From the NCBI GenBank assembly GCA_039177555.1, contig JBCDFV010000087.1, forward strand, positions 1-9,318: a stretch of DNA of 9,318 nt. The letters are read 5' to 3'. The DNA comes from JANQGH01 sp039177555. Lineage in GTDB: Bacteria > Pseudomonadota > Alphaproteobacteria > DSM-16000 > Inquilinaceae. Made by a program: the position numbers and the translations under genes. Below, piece by piece: positions 1-5,587 of this stretch. Every line of letters starts with the position of its first letter. The first letter of the stretch is position 1. The notes below the pieces were generated by a model. The model ran no database searches, was not told the origin of the DNA, and worked only from the letters and a program-made list of their open reading frames with translations.

Positions 1-415
1 CCTGCAGCGCGGCGAGGCCGGCGGCGGTGTCCTGCTCGCCATTGCCGCCCGACAGGCCGACACCGCCGATCACCTCGCCATCCACCACGATGGGAAAGCC
101 GCCGACGAAGACGGTGAAGCGGCCTTCGAACGAAAGCTGGATGCCAAAGGCCTCGTTGCCCGGCAGGGCGGGACCGTTCGGCGGCCGGTTGAACAGATGC
201 GTTGAGCGTTTGTGCCCGGCGGCGGTGAAGGCCTTGTTCCAGGCGATCTGTGGCCCCGTGACCCGCGCGCCGTCCATCCGCTCCAGCGCCAGGGGATAGC
301 CGCCATCGTCGACCACGCAAATGGTCTCGAGCACGCCGATCTCTTCCGACTTGGCCCGGGCGGCGGCGACCATGACGCGCGCCTCCTCCAATTCCAGCTT
401 CAGCGCCTGTTTCAT
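1..415 (-). CDS. GlcG/HbpS-family heme-binding protein, C-terminus cut by window edge
   Basis: The 138 visible residues begin MKQALKLELEEARVMVAAAR and carry family hallmarks: VVDDGGYPLALERMDGA (about residues 37-53), an IAWNKAFTAA helix, GNEAFGIQLS, and a GGFPIVV...GEVIGGVGLSGG stretch just before the edge. This matches the DUF336 family (GlcG, Streptomyces HbpS, C-terminal domain of PduO). Members are usually about 135-150 residues, so only a few are missing. Known members bind heme or a related tetrapyrrole and often accompany catabolic operons, where their role is poorly defined. No signal peptide is visible, so it is probably cytoplasmic. The start has a purine-rich GGGAG directly before the ATG. 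It lies 26 bases after the aldehyde dehydrogenase stop, so it is probably the fourth gene of the leftward operon. The family call is firm; the function here is not. Confidence 0.85.
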   Translation of the reverse strand, partial: MKQALKLELEEARVMVAAARAKSEEIGVLETICVVDDGGYPLALERMDGARVTGPQIAWNKAFTAAGHKRSTHLFNRPPNGPALPGNEAFGIQLSFEGRFTVFVGGFPIVVDGEVIGGVGLSGGNGEQDTAAGLAALQ

Positions 416-441
416 CTCCCTGTCCCCTTTTCTGGCGGCCG

Positions 442-1920
442 TCAGCGGCCGAGATAGACCGTCTTGATCTGGGTAAAAAAGTCCAGCCCGGCACGGCCGG
501 ATTCACGGAAGGTCGCGGTGCTGGACGCCTTGATGCCGCCGAACGGCGCGTTCACGAGATTGCCGGTGGTCGTGCGATTGACCTTCACCGTGCCGGCCTC
601 CACGTCGGTCGGAAAGCGCTGGATATAGTCGAAGTTCTTCGTCGCCAGCGACGCCGACAAGCCGTAAGCCACGCCGTTGGCGACCGCGATGGCCTCGTCG
701 TATGAGCCGATTTCGATCAGCGCGATGACCGGACCGAAGATCTCCTCTTGCGCAATCACGGCGTCCGGCGCGACATCGCCGAACACGGTCGGGGTCACAT
801 ACCAGCCCTTGTCGCGGGGCGGATCGGTTAGCTGGCGGCCCCCGGTCACCAGCGTCGCCTCGCCCTTGCCGATCTCGATGTAGCGCAGGACGGTCTCAAG
901 CTGTTTTTGGGAGGCCAGCGGGCCAATCTGGGTGGCCGCGTCGGCCCCGTCACCCACGACCAGCGCCTCGCTGGCCGCCTTCAGCTTCGCGGTAAACGAG
1001 GCCGCCACGTCGCGATGGACCAGCACCCGGCTGGTGCCGGTGCAGGCCTGGCCGGTGAGGGAGAACCCGCCGCCCACCGCCAGCTTCACGGCCAGGTCCA
1101 GGTCGGCGTCTTCCATCACGATCAACGGATTCTTGCCGCCCAGCTCCATCTGCGTCCGCGTGGTCATCGGCAGCCCGCGATGAATGGTTTCACCGGCCCT
1201 GGTCGAGCCTGTGAAGGAAATCGCACGCACCCTCGGGTCCGCCGTCAGGGCCGGGCCGGTTTCCGCCGAAGGGCCGGTGATGAAGTTGATCACGCCGGGC
1301 GGCAGGCCGCCGGCGACCAGCGCCTCGACCAGGCGAAGCCCGATCAGCGGCGCCTCCGACGACGGCTTGAACACCACCGTATTGCCGGTGATCAAGGCCG
1401 GGGCCATTTTCCGCGCGGGGATCGAGACCGGGAAGTTCCAAGGCGTGATGATGGTCGCCACGCCCAGCGGTTCGCGCTGGGTATAGACCGTCATCTTGGC
1501 ATCGTCCTGGGCGAACACCTCGCCGGTCAGCGTCTGCCCCTCGACGGCATAGAACCGCAGGGTCTGGGCCGCGCGCTTGACCTCCGCCACGCCGAGCGAC
1601 AGCAGCTTGCCTTCCTCGCGCGACAGCTCGGCACCGAACGCGTCGGCGTGTTGGTCCAGCCAGTCGGCGGCCTTGTCGAGGCAGGCGGCGCGTTTGGATA
1701 TCGGCGTGGCGCGCCAGCCAGGAAATGCGGCATGCGCCGCATCGACCGCCCGGGTCGCGTCCTCTGCGGTCCCGGCGGCAAACCGGCCGATCAGGTCGTC
1801 GGTATTGGCCGGATTGCGGTTTTCAAACCCTTCCCCGTTCGAGGCGGCAACCCAGTTACCGTCGATCAGCAGCCGGTGGTCCATCACCCCGTCCGGGCCT
1901 GGGCTGTGGCTGTCGCTCAT
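442..1920 (-). CDS. NAD(P)-dependent aldehyde dehydrogenase
   Basis: A full-length 492-residue member of the aldehyde dehydrogenase superfamily, which oxidises an aldehyde to its acid with NAD(P)+. All key elements are visible: PWNFP with the oxyanion Asn162, cofactor Lys185 in KPSSEAP, the FTGST turn (236-240), MELGGKNP with general-base Glu259, GQACTG with nucleophile Cys293, and EEIFGPV with Glu393. The residue three after Lys185 is Ser, not Glu; in this superfamily that tends to allow NADP+. The overall style and a C-terminus ending in KTVYLGR resemble the 2,5-dioxovalerate (alpha-ketoglutarate semialdehyde) dehydrogenase branch, but the substrate cannot be fixed from sequence. The ATG at 1920 is chosen because it overlaps the ferredoxin stop (ATGA) and has an AGAGGA ribosome site 4 bases upstream. 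A longer frame reaching 2124 only runs through the ferredoxin gene. In this operon it may remove the aldehyde made by the di-iron oxidase. Confidence 0.95.
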   Translation of the reverse strand: MSDSHSPGPDGVMDHRLLIDGNWVAASNGEGFENRNPANTDDLIGRFAAGTAEDATRAVDAAHAAFPGWRATPISKRAACLDKAADWLDQHADAFGAELSREEGKLLSLGVAEVKRAAQTLRFYAVEGQTLTGEVFAQDDAKMTVYTQREPLGVATIITPWNFPVSIPARKMAPALITGNTVVFKPSSEAPLIGLRLVEALVAGGLPPGVINFITGPSAETGPALTADPRVRAISFTGSTRAGETIHRGLPMTTRTQMELGGKNPLIVMEDADLDLAVKLAVGGGFSLTGQACTGTSRVLVHRDVAASFTAKLKAASEALVVGDGADAATQIGPLASQKQLETVLRYIEIGKGEATLVTGGRQLTDPPRDKGWYVTPTVFGDVAPDAVIAQEEIFGPVIALIEIGSYDEAIAVANGVAYGLSASLATKNFDYIQRFPTDVEAGTVKVNRTTTGNLVNAPFGGIKASSTATFRESGRAGLDFFTQIKTVYLGR

Positions 1921-2243
1921 GGCGTCCTCTTTCTGGGGCCGCGCACCGGCCCTTCTTGCTCGATCTCGAAATCCTCGAAAATGCGCAGTTGGCAGACCAG
2001 GCGATAGCCCTCCGCCAAGGCCTCGTCGCCCAGGGTCTTCTTTTCCCGCCAGTTGGGCTCCGGCAACTGCTCCGCGCCCGCCACGATGCGGGACTTGCAG
2101 GTCCCGCACTTGCCCATGCCGCACATGTAGCTGAGATGCGGGTAGGGGAACTTGCGGATACCGGCCAGGACAACGAGATTGCTGTCCGCCGCGATGTCGC
2201 CCTGATGGGCCTCGCCATCCCGGTGGATCGTGATTTTTGGCAT
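1917..2243 (-). CDS. [2Fe-2S] ferredoxin, plant/adrenodoxin-type fold
   Basis: A 108-residue ferredoxin with cluster ligands Cys41, Cys46, Cys49 and Cys84 (C-x4-C-x2-C-x34-C) in the order typical of the beta-grasp 2Fe-2S family. YMCGMGKCGTCKSRIVAG is the clearest stretch, and RLVCQLRI holds the last ligand. It would act as a cytoplasmic one-electron carrier. It lies between the di-iron oxidase and the aldehyde dehydrogenase, and its stop overlaps the dehydrogenase start by 4 bases, which implies translational coupling. The obvious inference is that it delivers electrons to the oxidase; no ferredoxin reductase is encoded in the window. The region before its ATG lacks a good ribosome site and instead holds a strong hairpin (2259-2280), so its translation may depend on mRNA structure or processing. 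A KRTP basic tail ends the protein. Confidence 0.93.
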   Translation of the reverse strand: MPKITIHRDGEAHQGDIAADSNLVVLAGIRKFPYPHLSYMCGMGKCGTCKSRIVAGAEQLPEPNWREKKTLGDEALAEGYRLVCQLRIFEDFEIEQEGPVRGPRKRTP

Positions 2244-2258
2244 CGCTACGCAGTCGGT

Positions 2259-2280
2259 CGGGCGGCTGAGGCGCCGCCCG
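2259..2280 (-). other. Intra-operon hairpin between di-iron oxidase and ferredoxin genes
   Basis: CGGGCGGC (2259-2266) and GCCGCCCG (2273-2280) pair perfectly over 8 bases around a 6-base loop. The hairpin lies in the 64-base gap and ends 15 bases before the ferredoxin ATG. No T-run follows on the minus strand, so it does not look like an intrinsic terminator. Roles in mRNA stability, processing or setting relative expression are inference. GC-rich DNA gives some stems by chance, but an 8-pair perfect stem in a 64-base gap is noticeable. Confidence 0.5.
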
Positions 2281-2307
2281 CCATCAGGTCTTCATCTAGG
2301 CTGGTCG

Positions 2308-3045
2308 TCAGGCGGCGAGAACCGCCTCGGCATCCTCTCGCGACAGGTCGTCCTTCACGTAATCGTGCCAGAGCGCCGTGGTGTACAGCAGGCGCATCTG
2401 GGCGCCGATGCCGCAGATCTTCAAGCAGGCCTGCTGAAGTTCGACCGTATCGGCATGTTCCAGCACGATCTGATAGCCGCGCTCGCCATGGATCTCGTCG
2501 GACACGATATGCAGGTCGAAGAATTCGACCTCCTCGTCGGAGAAGCCGTACTTGTCGCGCAGGGTCGGCGTCTGGCGCCGGTAGATCGACGGCACTTGGC
2601 TTTCCAGGCCGACCACCAGGCCGGCCACCGCGACGATCGGGTTCTCGCGCATGGCCACCGCGTAACACCAGCTTTGAAGGCCCCGGGTGGTCGGCGACAT
2701 GTTGTCGGGGTTTTCCACCCGCTCACGCGTTGTGCCGCAGGACTCGGCGAACCGGATCAGCAAATCCGTATGACGGTCGCCGCCGATTTCCTCCTCATAC
2801 ATGTTCTGCAAGAGGAAGTCCTTGGCGTCGATGTAGTGGTCCGGCGTGCGCGCGTAGATGTAGGCCAGATAGTCGGCGAACGGGCCGACATAGTGATAAT
2901 GGTTCTCCGCCCAGCGGGCGAGGTGGTCGCGGCTCAACCGGCCCGTGGCCCAGGCAATGCTGAACGGCGACTTGGTGGCCGTGTTGCCCTTGATGGCGGT
3001 TTCCAACGCGGTGCGAAAATCCTCTCGCGACATCAGTTCAGTCAT
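2308..3045 (-). CDS. Heme-oxygenase-like di-iron oxidase (HDO; CADD/PqqC/TenA fold)
   Basis: A 245-residue predicted all-helical protein. Its metal-site pattern matches the CADD-type heme-oxygenase-like di-iron oxidases: Glu85 and His92 (EEEIGGDRH), Glu148 (VGLESQVP), and His179, Asp183, His186 (HIVSDEIH). Spacings E-x6-H and H-x3-D-x2-H equal those of Chlamydia CADD (E81/H88, H174/D178/H181), and the intervals to the middle Glu differ by only 1-2 residues. Family members (CADD, UndA, BesC, the SznF central domain) use O2 and iron to oxidise or cleave small carboxylates, amino acids or amines. PqqC shares the fold but is metal-free, and TenA is a hydrolase, so the intact ligand set argues against both. 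The ATG at 3045 has a perfect AGGAGG 7 bases upstream (3053-3058). It heads an operon with ferredoxin and aldehyde dehydrogenase. The substrate is unknown. Confidence 0.88.
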   Translation of the reverse strand: MTELMSREDFRTALETAIKGNTATKSPFSIAWATGRLSRDHLARWAENHYHYVGPFADYLAYIYARTPDHYIDAKDFLLQNMYEEEIGGDRHTDLLIRFAESCGTTRERVENPDNMSPTTRGLQSWCYAVAMRENPIVAVAGLVVGLESQVPSIYRRQTPTLRDKYGFSDEEVEFFDLHIVSDEIHGERGYQIVLEHADTVELQQACLKICGIGAQMRLLYTTALWHDYVKDDLSREDAEAVLAA

Positions 3046-3110
3046 GTTGCATCCTCCTCTTCGGCCTTTTTTGGCTCGCTCTTGACACCCCTGCGGTTCG
3101 TTAGATTAGA

Positions 3111-3120
3111 TTGTATACCA
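3111..3120. promoter_or_regulatory. Predicted GntR/FCD operator 1 (TTGTATACCA)
   Basis: The core GTATAC is a perfect palindrome inside TTGTATACCA, matching the T-x-GTATAC-x-A style of sites bound by FadR/FCD-type GntR regulators, one of which is encoded at 3639-4436. On the minus strand it reads TGGTATACAA. It differs by one base from the site at 3291-3300 and shares TGGTATA with the site before the regulator's own gene. It covers the best -10 candidates of the leftward operon, which fits repression. Confidence 0.6.
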
Positions 3121-3184
3121 AATCCGGCAAGCCTTTTCGACGGCAGAATTTCGTCTAAGGTTGCTGATCGGAGATGGTTTTGGC

Positions 3185-3200
3185 GATCTTCAAAAAGATC
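3185..3200 (+). other. Short hairpin in the leader of the 99-residue gene
   Basis: GATCTT (3185-3190) and AAGATC (3195-3200) form a perfect 6-bp stem around CAAA. If the rightward transcript starts near the TTGACA-linked promoter, this lies in its long leader of about 200 bases. There is no T-tract after it, so it is not a clear terminator. Chance occurrence is possible. Confidence 0.3.
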
Positions 3201-3290
3201 AGTTCTGTCAATGGTTTGAGCGAGGTTCGTTAATTTGGACGATTCAGTCGGATTCAGGGAATGCCGGCGAGATATCGCCAAAATGGCCGT

Positions 3291-3300
3291 TGGTATGCAA
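3291..3300. promoter_or_regulatory. Predicted GntR/FCD operator 2 (TGGTATGCAA)
   Basis: Plus-strand TTGGTATGCAA (from 3290) matches the minus-strand reading of operator 1 (TTGGTATACAA) at 10 of 11 positions. The two sites are 180 bases apart, about 17 helical turns. It sits 4 bases before the AGGAGG ribosome site of the rightward gene, so a bound regulator would block that transcript or loop to operator 1. The repeat is seen directly; regulator identity and effect are inferred. Confidence 0.5.
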
Positions 3301-3316
3301 ATTCAGGAGGGAGGCC

Positions 3317-3616
3317 ATGTACATCATCGTCACCAGCAAGCCGAACGAATACAGCGCCGATCTGGGGACCGGCGTGCGCGCGGTGGAGACCTACGACTAC
3401 TTCTTCTATGGCAAGCACCTGGCAACGCATGTCATTGGCGAAGTGGTGGCGGGCGACGCTCGGGTGCGGATCGTCGATGCCGAGTACCCGGATTGCGTCA
3501 ACTCCGTGCCTTACAAGTTCTTCGGCGATTTCGATCAGGTCGACGAGGCCAGGGAAGAACTGCAGGAGTTGACGCGCTTCGGCGACATCGACGCCAGGCT
3601 GGAACGGGTCGACTGA
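3317..3616 (+). CDS. Small acidic protein of unknown function, 99 residues
   Basis: I cannot name this protein. It begins MYIIVTSKPNEYSADLG and is rich in Asp and Glu, with a likely mixed alpha/beta fold: an N-terminal strand, aromatic TYDYFFYGKHLATHVIGEV (about residues 25-43), strand VRIVDA, a VNSVPYKFFGDF segment, and a C-terminal helix of DEAREELQEL type. No signal peptide, membrane segment or metal motif is evident; there is a single Cys. The ATG at 3317 is chosen over upstream in-frame codons because AGGAGGGAGG (3305-3314) lies at ideal distance and the upstream sequence is low-GC control DNA. It diverges from the di-iron oxidase operon, with matching operators on both sides of the gap, and converges on the GntR gene. 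A supporting role in the same pathway (accessory subunit, chaperone, small sensor) is only a guess. Third-position GC and the strong ribosome site support it as a real gene. Confidence 0.85.
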   Translation: MYIIVTSKPNEYSADLGTGVRAVETYDYFFYGKHLATHVIGEVVAGDARVRIVDAEYPDCVNSVPYKFFGDFDQVDEAREELQELTRFGDIDARLERVD

Positions 3617-3638
3617 GACGGGACCTCCGCCGCGGGCC

Positions 3639-4436
3639 CTACCCGGTCAGGCGCCGAAGCTGGTCGAGGGTCAGGGCGCTCTCAAGCTCGGCCATGTCCG
3701 CTGACGGTGGGGCAGGGGCGCCGCCGCTGGTTTTCGGTCGGTCCGTCGAGCGCTGGCCAAGCAGGTCGCGGCCGACGCTGGTCACATGACGGCTGGCCAG
3801 CAAGGCCGCCAGTTCCTCGTCGCGGTCCAGGATCGCCCGCAGGATGGCGGCATGCTCGCCCCACGAGGCCACGGCCCGCTGCCGGCTGACGCTGGCGAAC
3901 AGCCAATGGGTCTTGGCCCTCAGCGTGCGCATGATGCCGGCCAGGACGACGTTGGAACTGGCGTTCGCCAGTTCGGCGTGAAAGACGTCGTTCAACGCCG
4001 GCAGGGCGTCGGTATCGCCCCGTGCCGCGGCCTCGTCGCCAGCGCGCAACACGGACAACAGCCGCTCGCCCGCGTCGCCATCCAGCCGCCTGGCGGCGAG
4101 CCGCGCGCTGAAGCCCTCCAGCGCCGCGCGCAGTTCCACGACGTCCGCCGCCTCACCGTCCGACAGTTCCGCGACAACGGCACCGCGACGCGGCGCAATG
4201 GTCACGATGCCCTCGTTGCCCAGCGCCTTCAGCGCCTCGCGGACCGGATTGCGCGAGACGCCGAACAGCGCCGCCAGTCGCGCCTCGATTAGCCGGTCGC
4301 CGGGCTTGTATTGACCACTGACGATGGCGTCGCGCAGCGCTTCGCGCACGCGATCGTTCAGCGATTCGTCGCGATCATCGTCGGCGGTTTCCGGCTCCGG
4401 CATCGCGCCGGTGCCTTGGCGATCGATGGCTGACAC
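3639..4436 (-). CDS. GntR-family transcriptional regulator, FCD (FadR) subfamily
   Basis: 265 residues from the GTG at 4436. An N-terminal winged helix-turn-helix (about 24-89) includes GQYKPGDRLIEARLAALFGVSRN and PVREALKALGNEGIV, standard for the GntR family. The C-terminal all-helical FCD domain (about 95-222) keeps the metal/ligand site: Asp150-x3-His154 in LNDVFHAEL, His195 in WGEHAAIL and His217 in ASRHV. Such regulators bind carboxylic or hydroxy-acid effectors, often through a metal. A Pro/Ser-rich linker and short helix extend the C-terminus. GTG 4436 has AGGAAGGA about 10 bases upstream; ATG 4403 is an alternative with a weaker site. A TTG at 4508 would place coding sequence over the predicted promoter and operator and is disfavoured. 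It probably represses the divergent oxidase/99-residue region and itself. The effector is unknown but probably an acid from the pathway. Confidence 0.93.
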   Translation of the reverse strand: MSAIDRQGTGAMPEPETADDDRDESLNDRVREALRDAIVSGQYKPGDRLIEARLAALFGVSRNPVREALKALGNEGIVTIAPRRGAVVAELSDGEAADVVELRAALEGFSARLAARRLDGDAGERLLSVLRAGDEAAARGDTDALPALNDVFHAELANASSNVVLAGIMRTLRAKTHWLFASVSRQRAVASWGEHAAILRAILDRDEELAALLASRHVTSVGRDLLGQRSTDRPKTSGGAPAPPSADMAELESALTLDQLRRLTG

Positions 4437-4480
4437 GTGCGTATCGTCCTTCCTCTGGCCCGCCTGGGCGGGGAGCGATA

Positions 4481-4508
4481 AGTATATACCACGGCCCCGA
4501 CGCGCCAA
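4481..4508 (-). promoter_or_regulatory. Predicted promoter and autoregulatory site of the GntR gene
   Basis: Read on the minus strand there is TTGGCG (4503-4508), a 16-base spacer, then TATACT (4481-4486), a good -10 in otherwise very GC-rich sequence. The -10 is embedded in TGGTATATACTT (4480-4491), sharing TGGTATA with the two operator-like sites at 3111 and 3291, but with an extra TA in the centre. This suggests autoregulation. The site also lies about 75 bases before the kinase gene on the other strand, so it could affect that unit too. Confidence 0.5.
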
Positions 4509-4564
4509 GCGCCTAGCCCCTCCGCCGGTCTTCGCCCCAACGTCGCAAGGTGATTGATGAGCCC

Positions 4565-5587
4565 ATGAGCGAGGACCAGACGGAACTGTCCGCCCGATGC
4601 CGCGCCTTGGTGGAAGAGCTGGGCATCGGCCGGGCGGATGAGGTTACGGACGTCGAGCGGCTGACCGGTGGCGTCGCCTCGGACATCGCACGGGTGCGTG
4701 TGGGCGGCGGCGACATCTGCGTCAAGTTTGCCCTGCCGCAGTTGAGAGTGGCCGCGGAGTGGAAGGCCCCGGTCCATCGCAGCGCGGCGGAGTACGCCTG
4801 GTTGACCGTCGCGGCCAAGGTTGCACCGGACAGCGCCATTGGGCTGTTGGGGCGCTCCGACACGCTGAACGGCTTTGCCATGGAGTTCATCAGCGGCGAT
4901 GACGTGACCCTGTGGAAGGCCGCGCTGTTGGCCGAGGCGCCCGATCGGGGCGAAGCGGAGGCCGTTGGTGCGGTCCTGGGGAAGATACACCAGGCGTCGG
5001 CCGCAACCGGGTTCGACACGGCGCCGTTTCAAAACCGGGATGATTTCCGCGCACTCCGGATCGAGCCTTATCTGACCTTCACCGCAAGCCGGCATCCTGC
5101 CGTGGCGGCGCCGCTGATTGCCCTGGCCGATCGCCTTTACGACAGCGACCGGATTTTGGTCCATGGCGATGTCAGCCCCAAGAACATCCTGTTCAGAAGC
5201 CAAGGCCCTGTCATCCTGGATGCGGAATGCGCGACGATGGGGGACCCGAGCTTCGATCCGTCGTTCTGCATCAATCATCTGCTGTTGAAGGCCGCGCACC
5301 TGCCGGCGTCGCGCCAGCGTCTGTTGGCCTCGGTTGGCCGGTTCTGGCGGGCCTATGCCGCACATGTGACGTGGGAGCCGCCGGCGGCGCTTGAAGCGCG
5401 GGTCAGTCGCCTGCTGCCTGCCCTGATGCTGGCGCGTATCGACGGCAAATCCCCGGTCGAATACCTTACCGAAGAGAGCCAAGAGACGGTTCGAACACTG
5501 GCCGTCGATGGCCTTATGCATCCAACCGATGGCCTCACCGGGTTTGTCGATTGGATCGATCGTGCGTTGAAGGGGAGAAGCGCGTGA
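4565..5587 (+). CDS. APH-fold small-molecule kinase (aminoglycoside phosphotransferase/choline kinase superfamily)
   Basis: 340 residues with the protein-kinase-like APH fold. Visible elements are an ATP-binding strand-loop (RLTGGVASDIARVRV, about 32-46) with probable nucleotide Lys54 in ICVKF, a helix-C Glu76, the catalytic HGDVSPKNIL (200-209) with Asp202 and Asn207, and a metal-binding DAE (219-221) as in choline and methylthioribose kinases. The superfamily phosphorylates hydroxyls of small molecules (choline, methylthioribose, hydroxylysine, homoserine, antibiotics). The ATG at 4565 has AAGGTGA about 11 bases upstream; an in-frame GTG at 4550 would add five residues and is possible. Its stop overlaps the enolase start (GTGA), so the two are translationally coupled. 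This makes a metabolic role far likelier than antibiotic resistance: it probably makes the phosphate ester that the enolase-like protein uses. The substrate is unknown. Confidence 0.87.
   Translation: MSEDQTELSARCRALVEELGIGRADEVTDVERLTGGVASDIARVRVGGGDICVKFALPQLRVAAEWKAPVHRSAAEYAWLTVAAKVAPDSAIGLLGRSDTLNGFAMEFISGDDVTLWKAALLAEAPDRGEAEAVGAVLGKIHQASAATGFDTAPFQNRDDFRALRIEPYLTFTASRHPAVAAPLIALADRLYDSDRILVHGDVSPKNILFRSQGPVILDAECATMGDPSFDPSFCINHLLLKAAHLPASRQRLLASVGRFWRAYAAHVTWEPPAALEARVSRLLPALMLARIDGKSPVEYLTEESQETVRTLAVDGLMHPTDGLTGFVDWIDRALKGRSA

Larger units (their letters stand above)
3046..3316. promoter_or_regulatory. Divergent control region between the di-iron oxidase operon and the 99-residue gene
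   Basis: This 271-base stretch is clearly less GC-rich than its surroundings and has no convincing gene. Moving right it holds: the ribosome site for the oxidase (AGGAGG on minus, 3053-3058); a perfect TTGACA (3082-3087) in plus orientation with a weak TAGATT 19 bases on; the GTATAC operator (3111-3120), which also contains the minus-strand -10 candidates TATACA and TACAAT; a 6-bp hairpin GATCTT-CAAA-AAGATC (3185-3200); a second operator-like site (3291-3300); and AGGAGG (3305-3310) for the rightward gene. Both -10 assignments are tentative. A perfect -35 partner for the leftward promoter is not seen. Confidence 0.6.

Noticed and set aside
907..2007. Plus-strand open frame of 366 residues opposite the aldehyde dehydrogenase
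   Set aside because: Arg/Gly/His-rich, low-complexity translation with no domain, fully antisense to a convincing enzyme; typical of GC-rich DNA.
1725..2963. Plus-strand open frame of 412 residues across ferredoxin and di-iron oxidase
   Set aside because: Extremely Arg/Ser/Pro-rich and antisense to two recognised genes; no ribosome site and no domain.
2308..3045. Calling the HDO protein PqqC (PQQ biosynthesis) or TenA (thiamine salvage)
   Set aside because: PqqC is cofactor-free and TenA is a cysteine hydrolase; this protein has the complete six-residue di-iron set, and no pqq or thi genes are nearby.
2230..3219. Plus-strand open frame of 329 residues opposite the di-iron oxidase
   Set aside because: Shadow of the oxidase reading frame. 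The opposite strand carries the intact metal-ligand motif and a perfect AGGAGG.
3095..3232. 9-base direct repeat GGTTCGTTA at 3095-3103 and 3224-3232
   Set aside because: A 9-base match within a gap of about 270 bases is not far from chance, has no symmetry, and does not fit the GTATAC operator pattern.
3042..3281. Minus-strand frame of 79 residues ending in a 4-base overlap with the di-iron oxidase start
   Set aside because: The overlap looks like coupling, but the frame runs through the low-GC control region with its operator and promoter elements, has no ribosome site, and its composition is unlike the other genes.
4358..5521. Minus-strand frame of 387 residues opposite the kinase
   Set aside because: Antisense to the kinase with its HGD...N and DAE motifs; Arg/Gln-rich with no domain; its end runs into the GntR gene in another frame.
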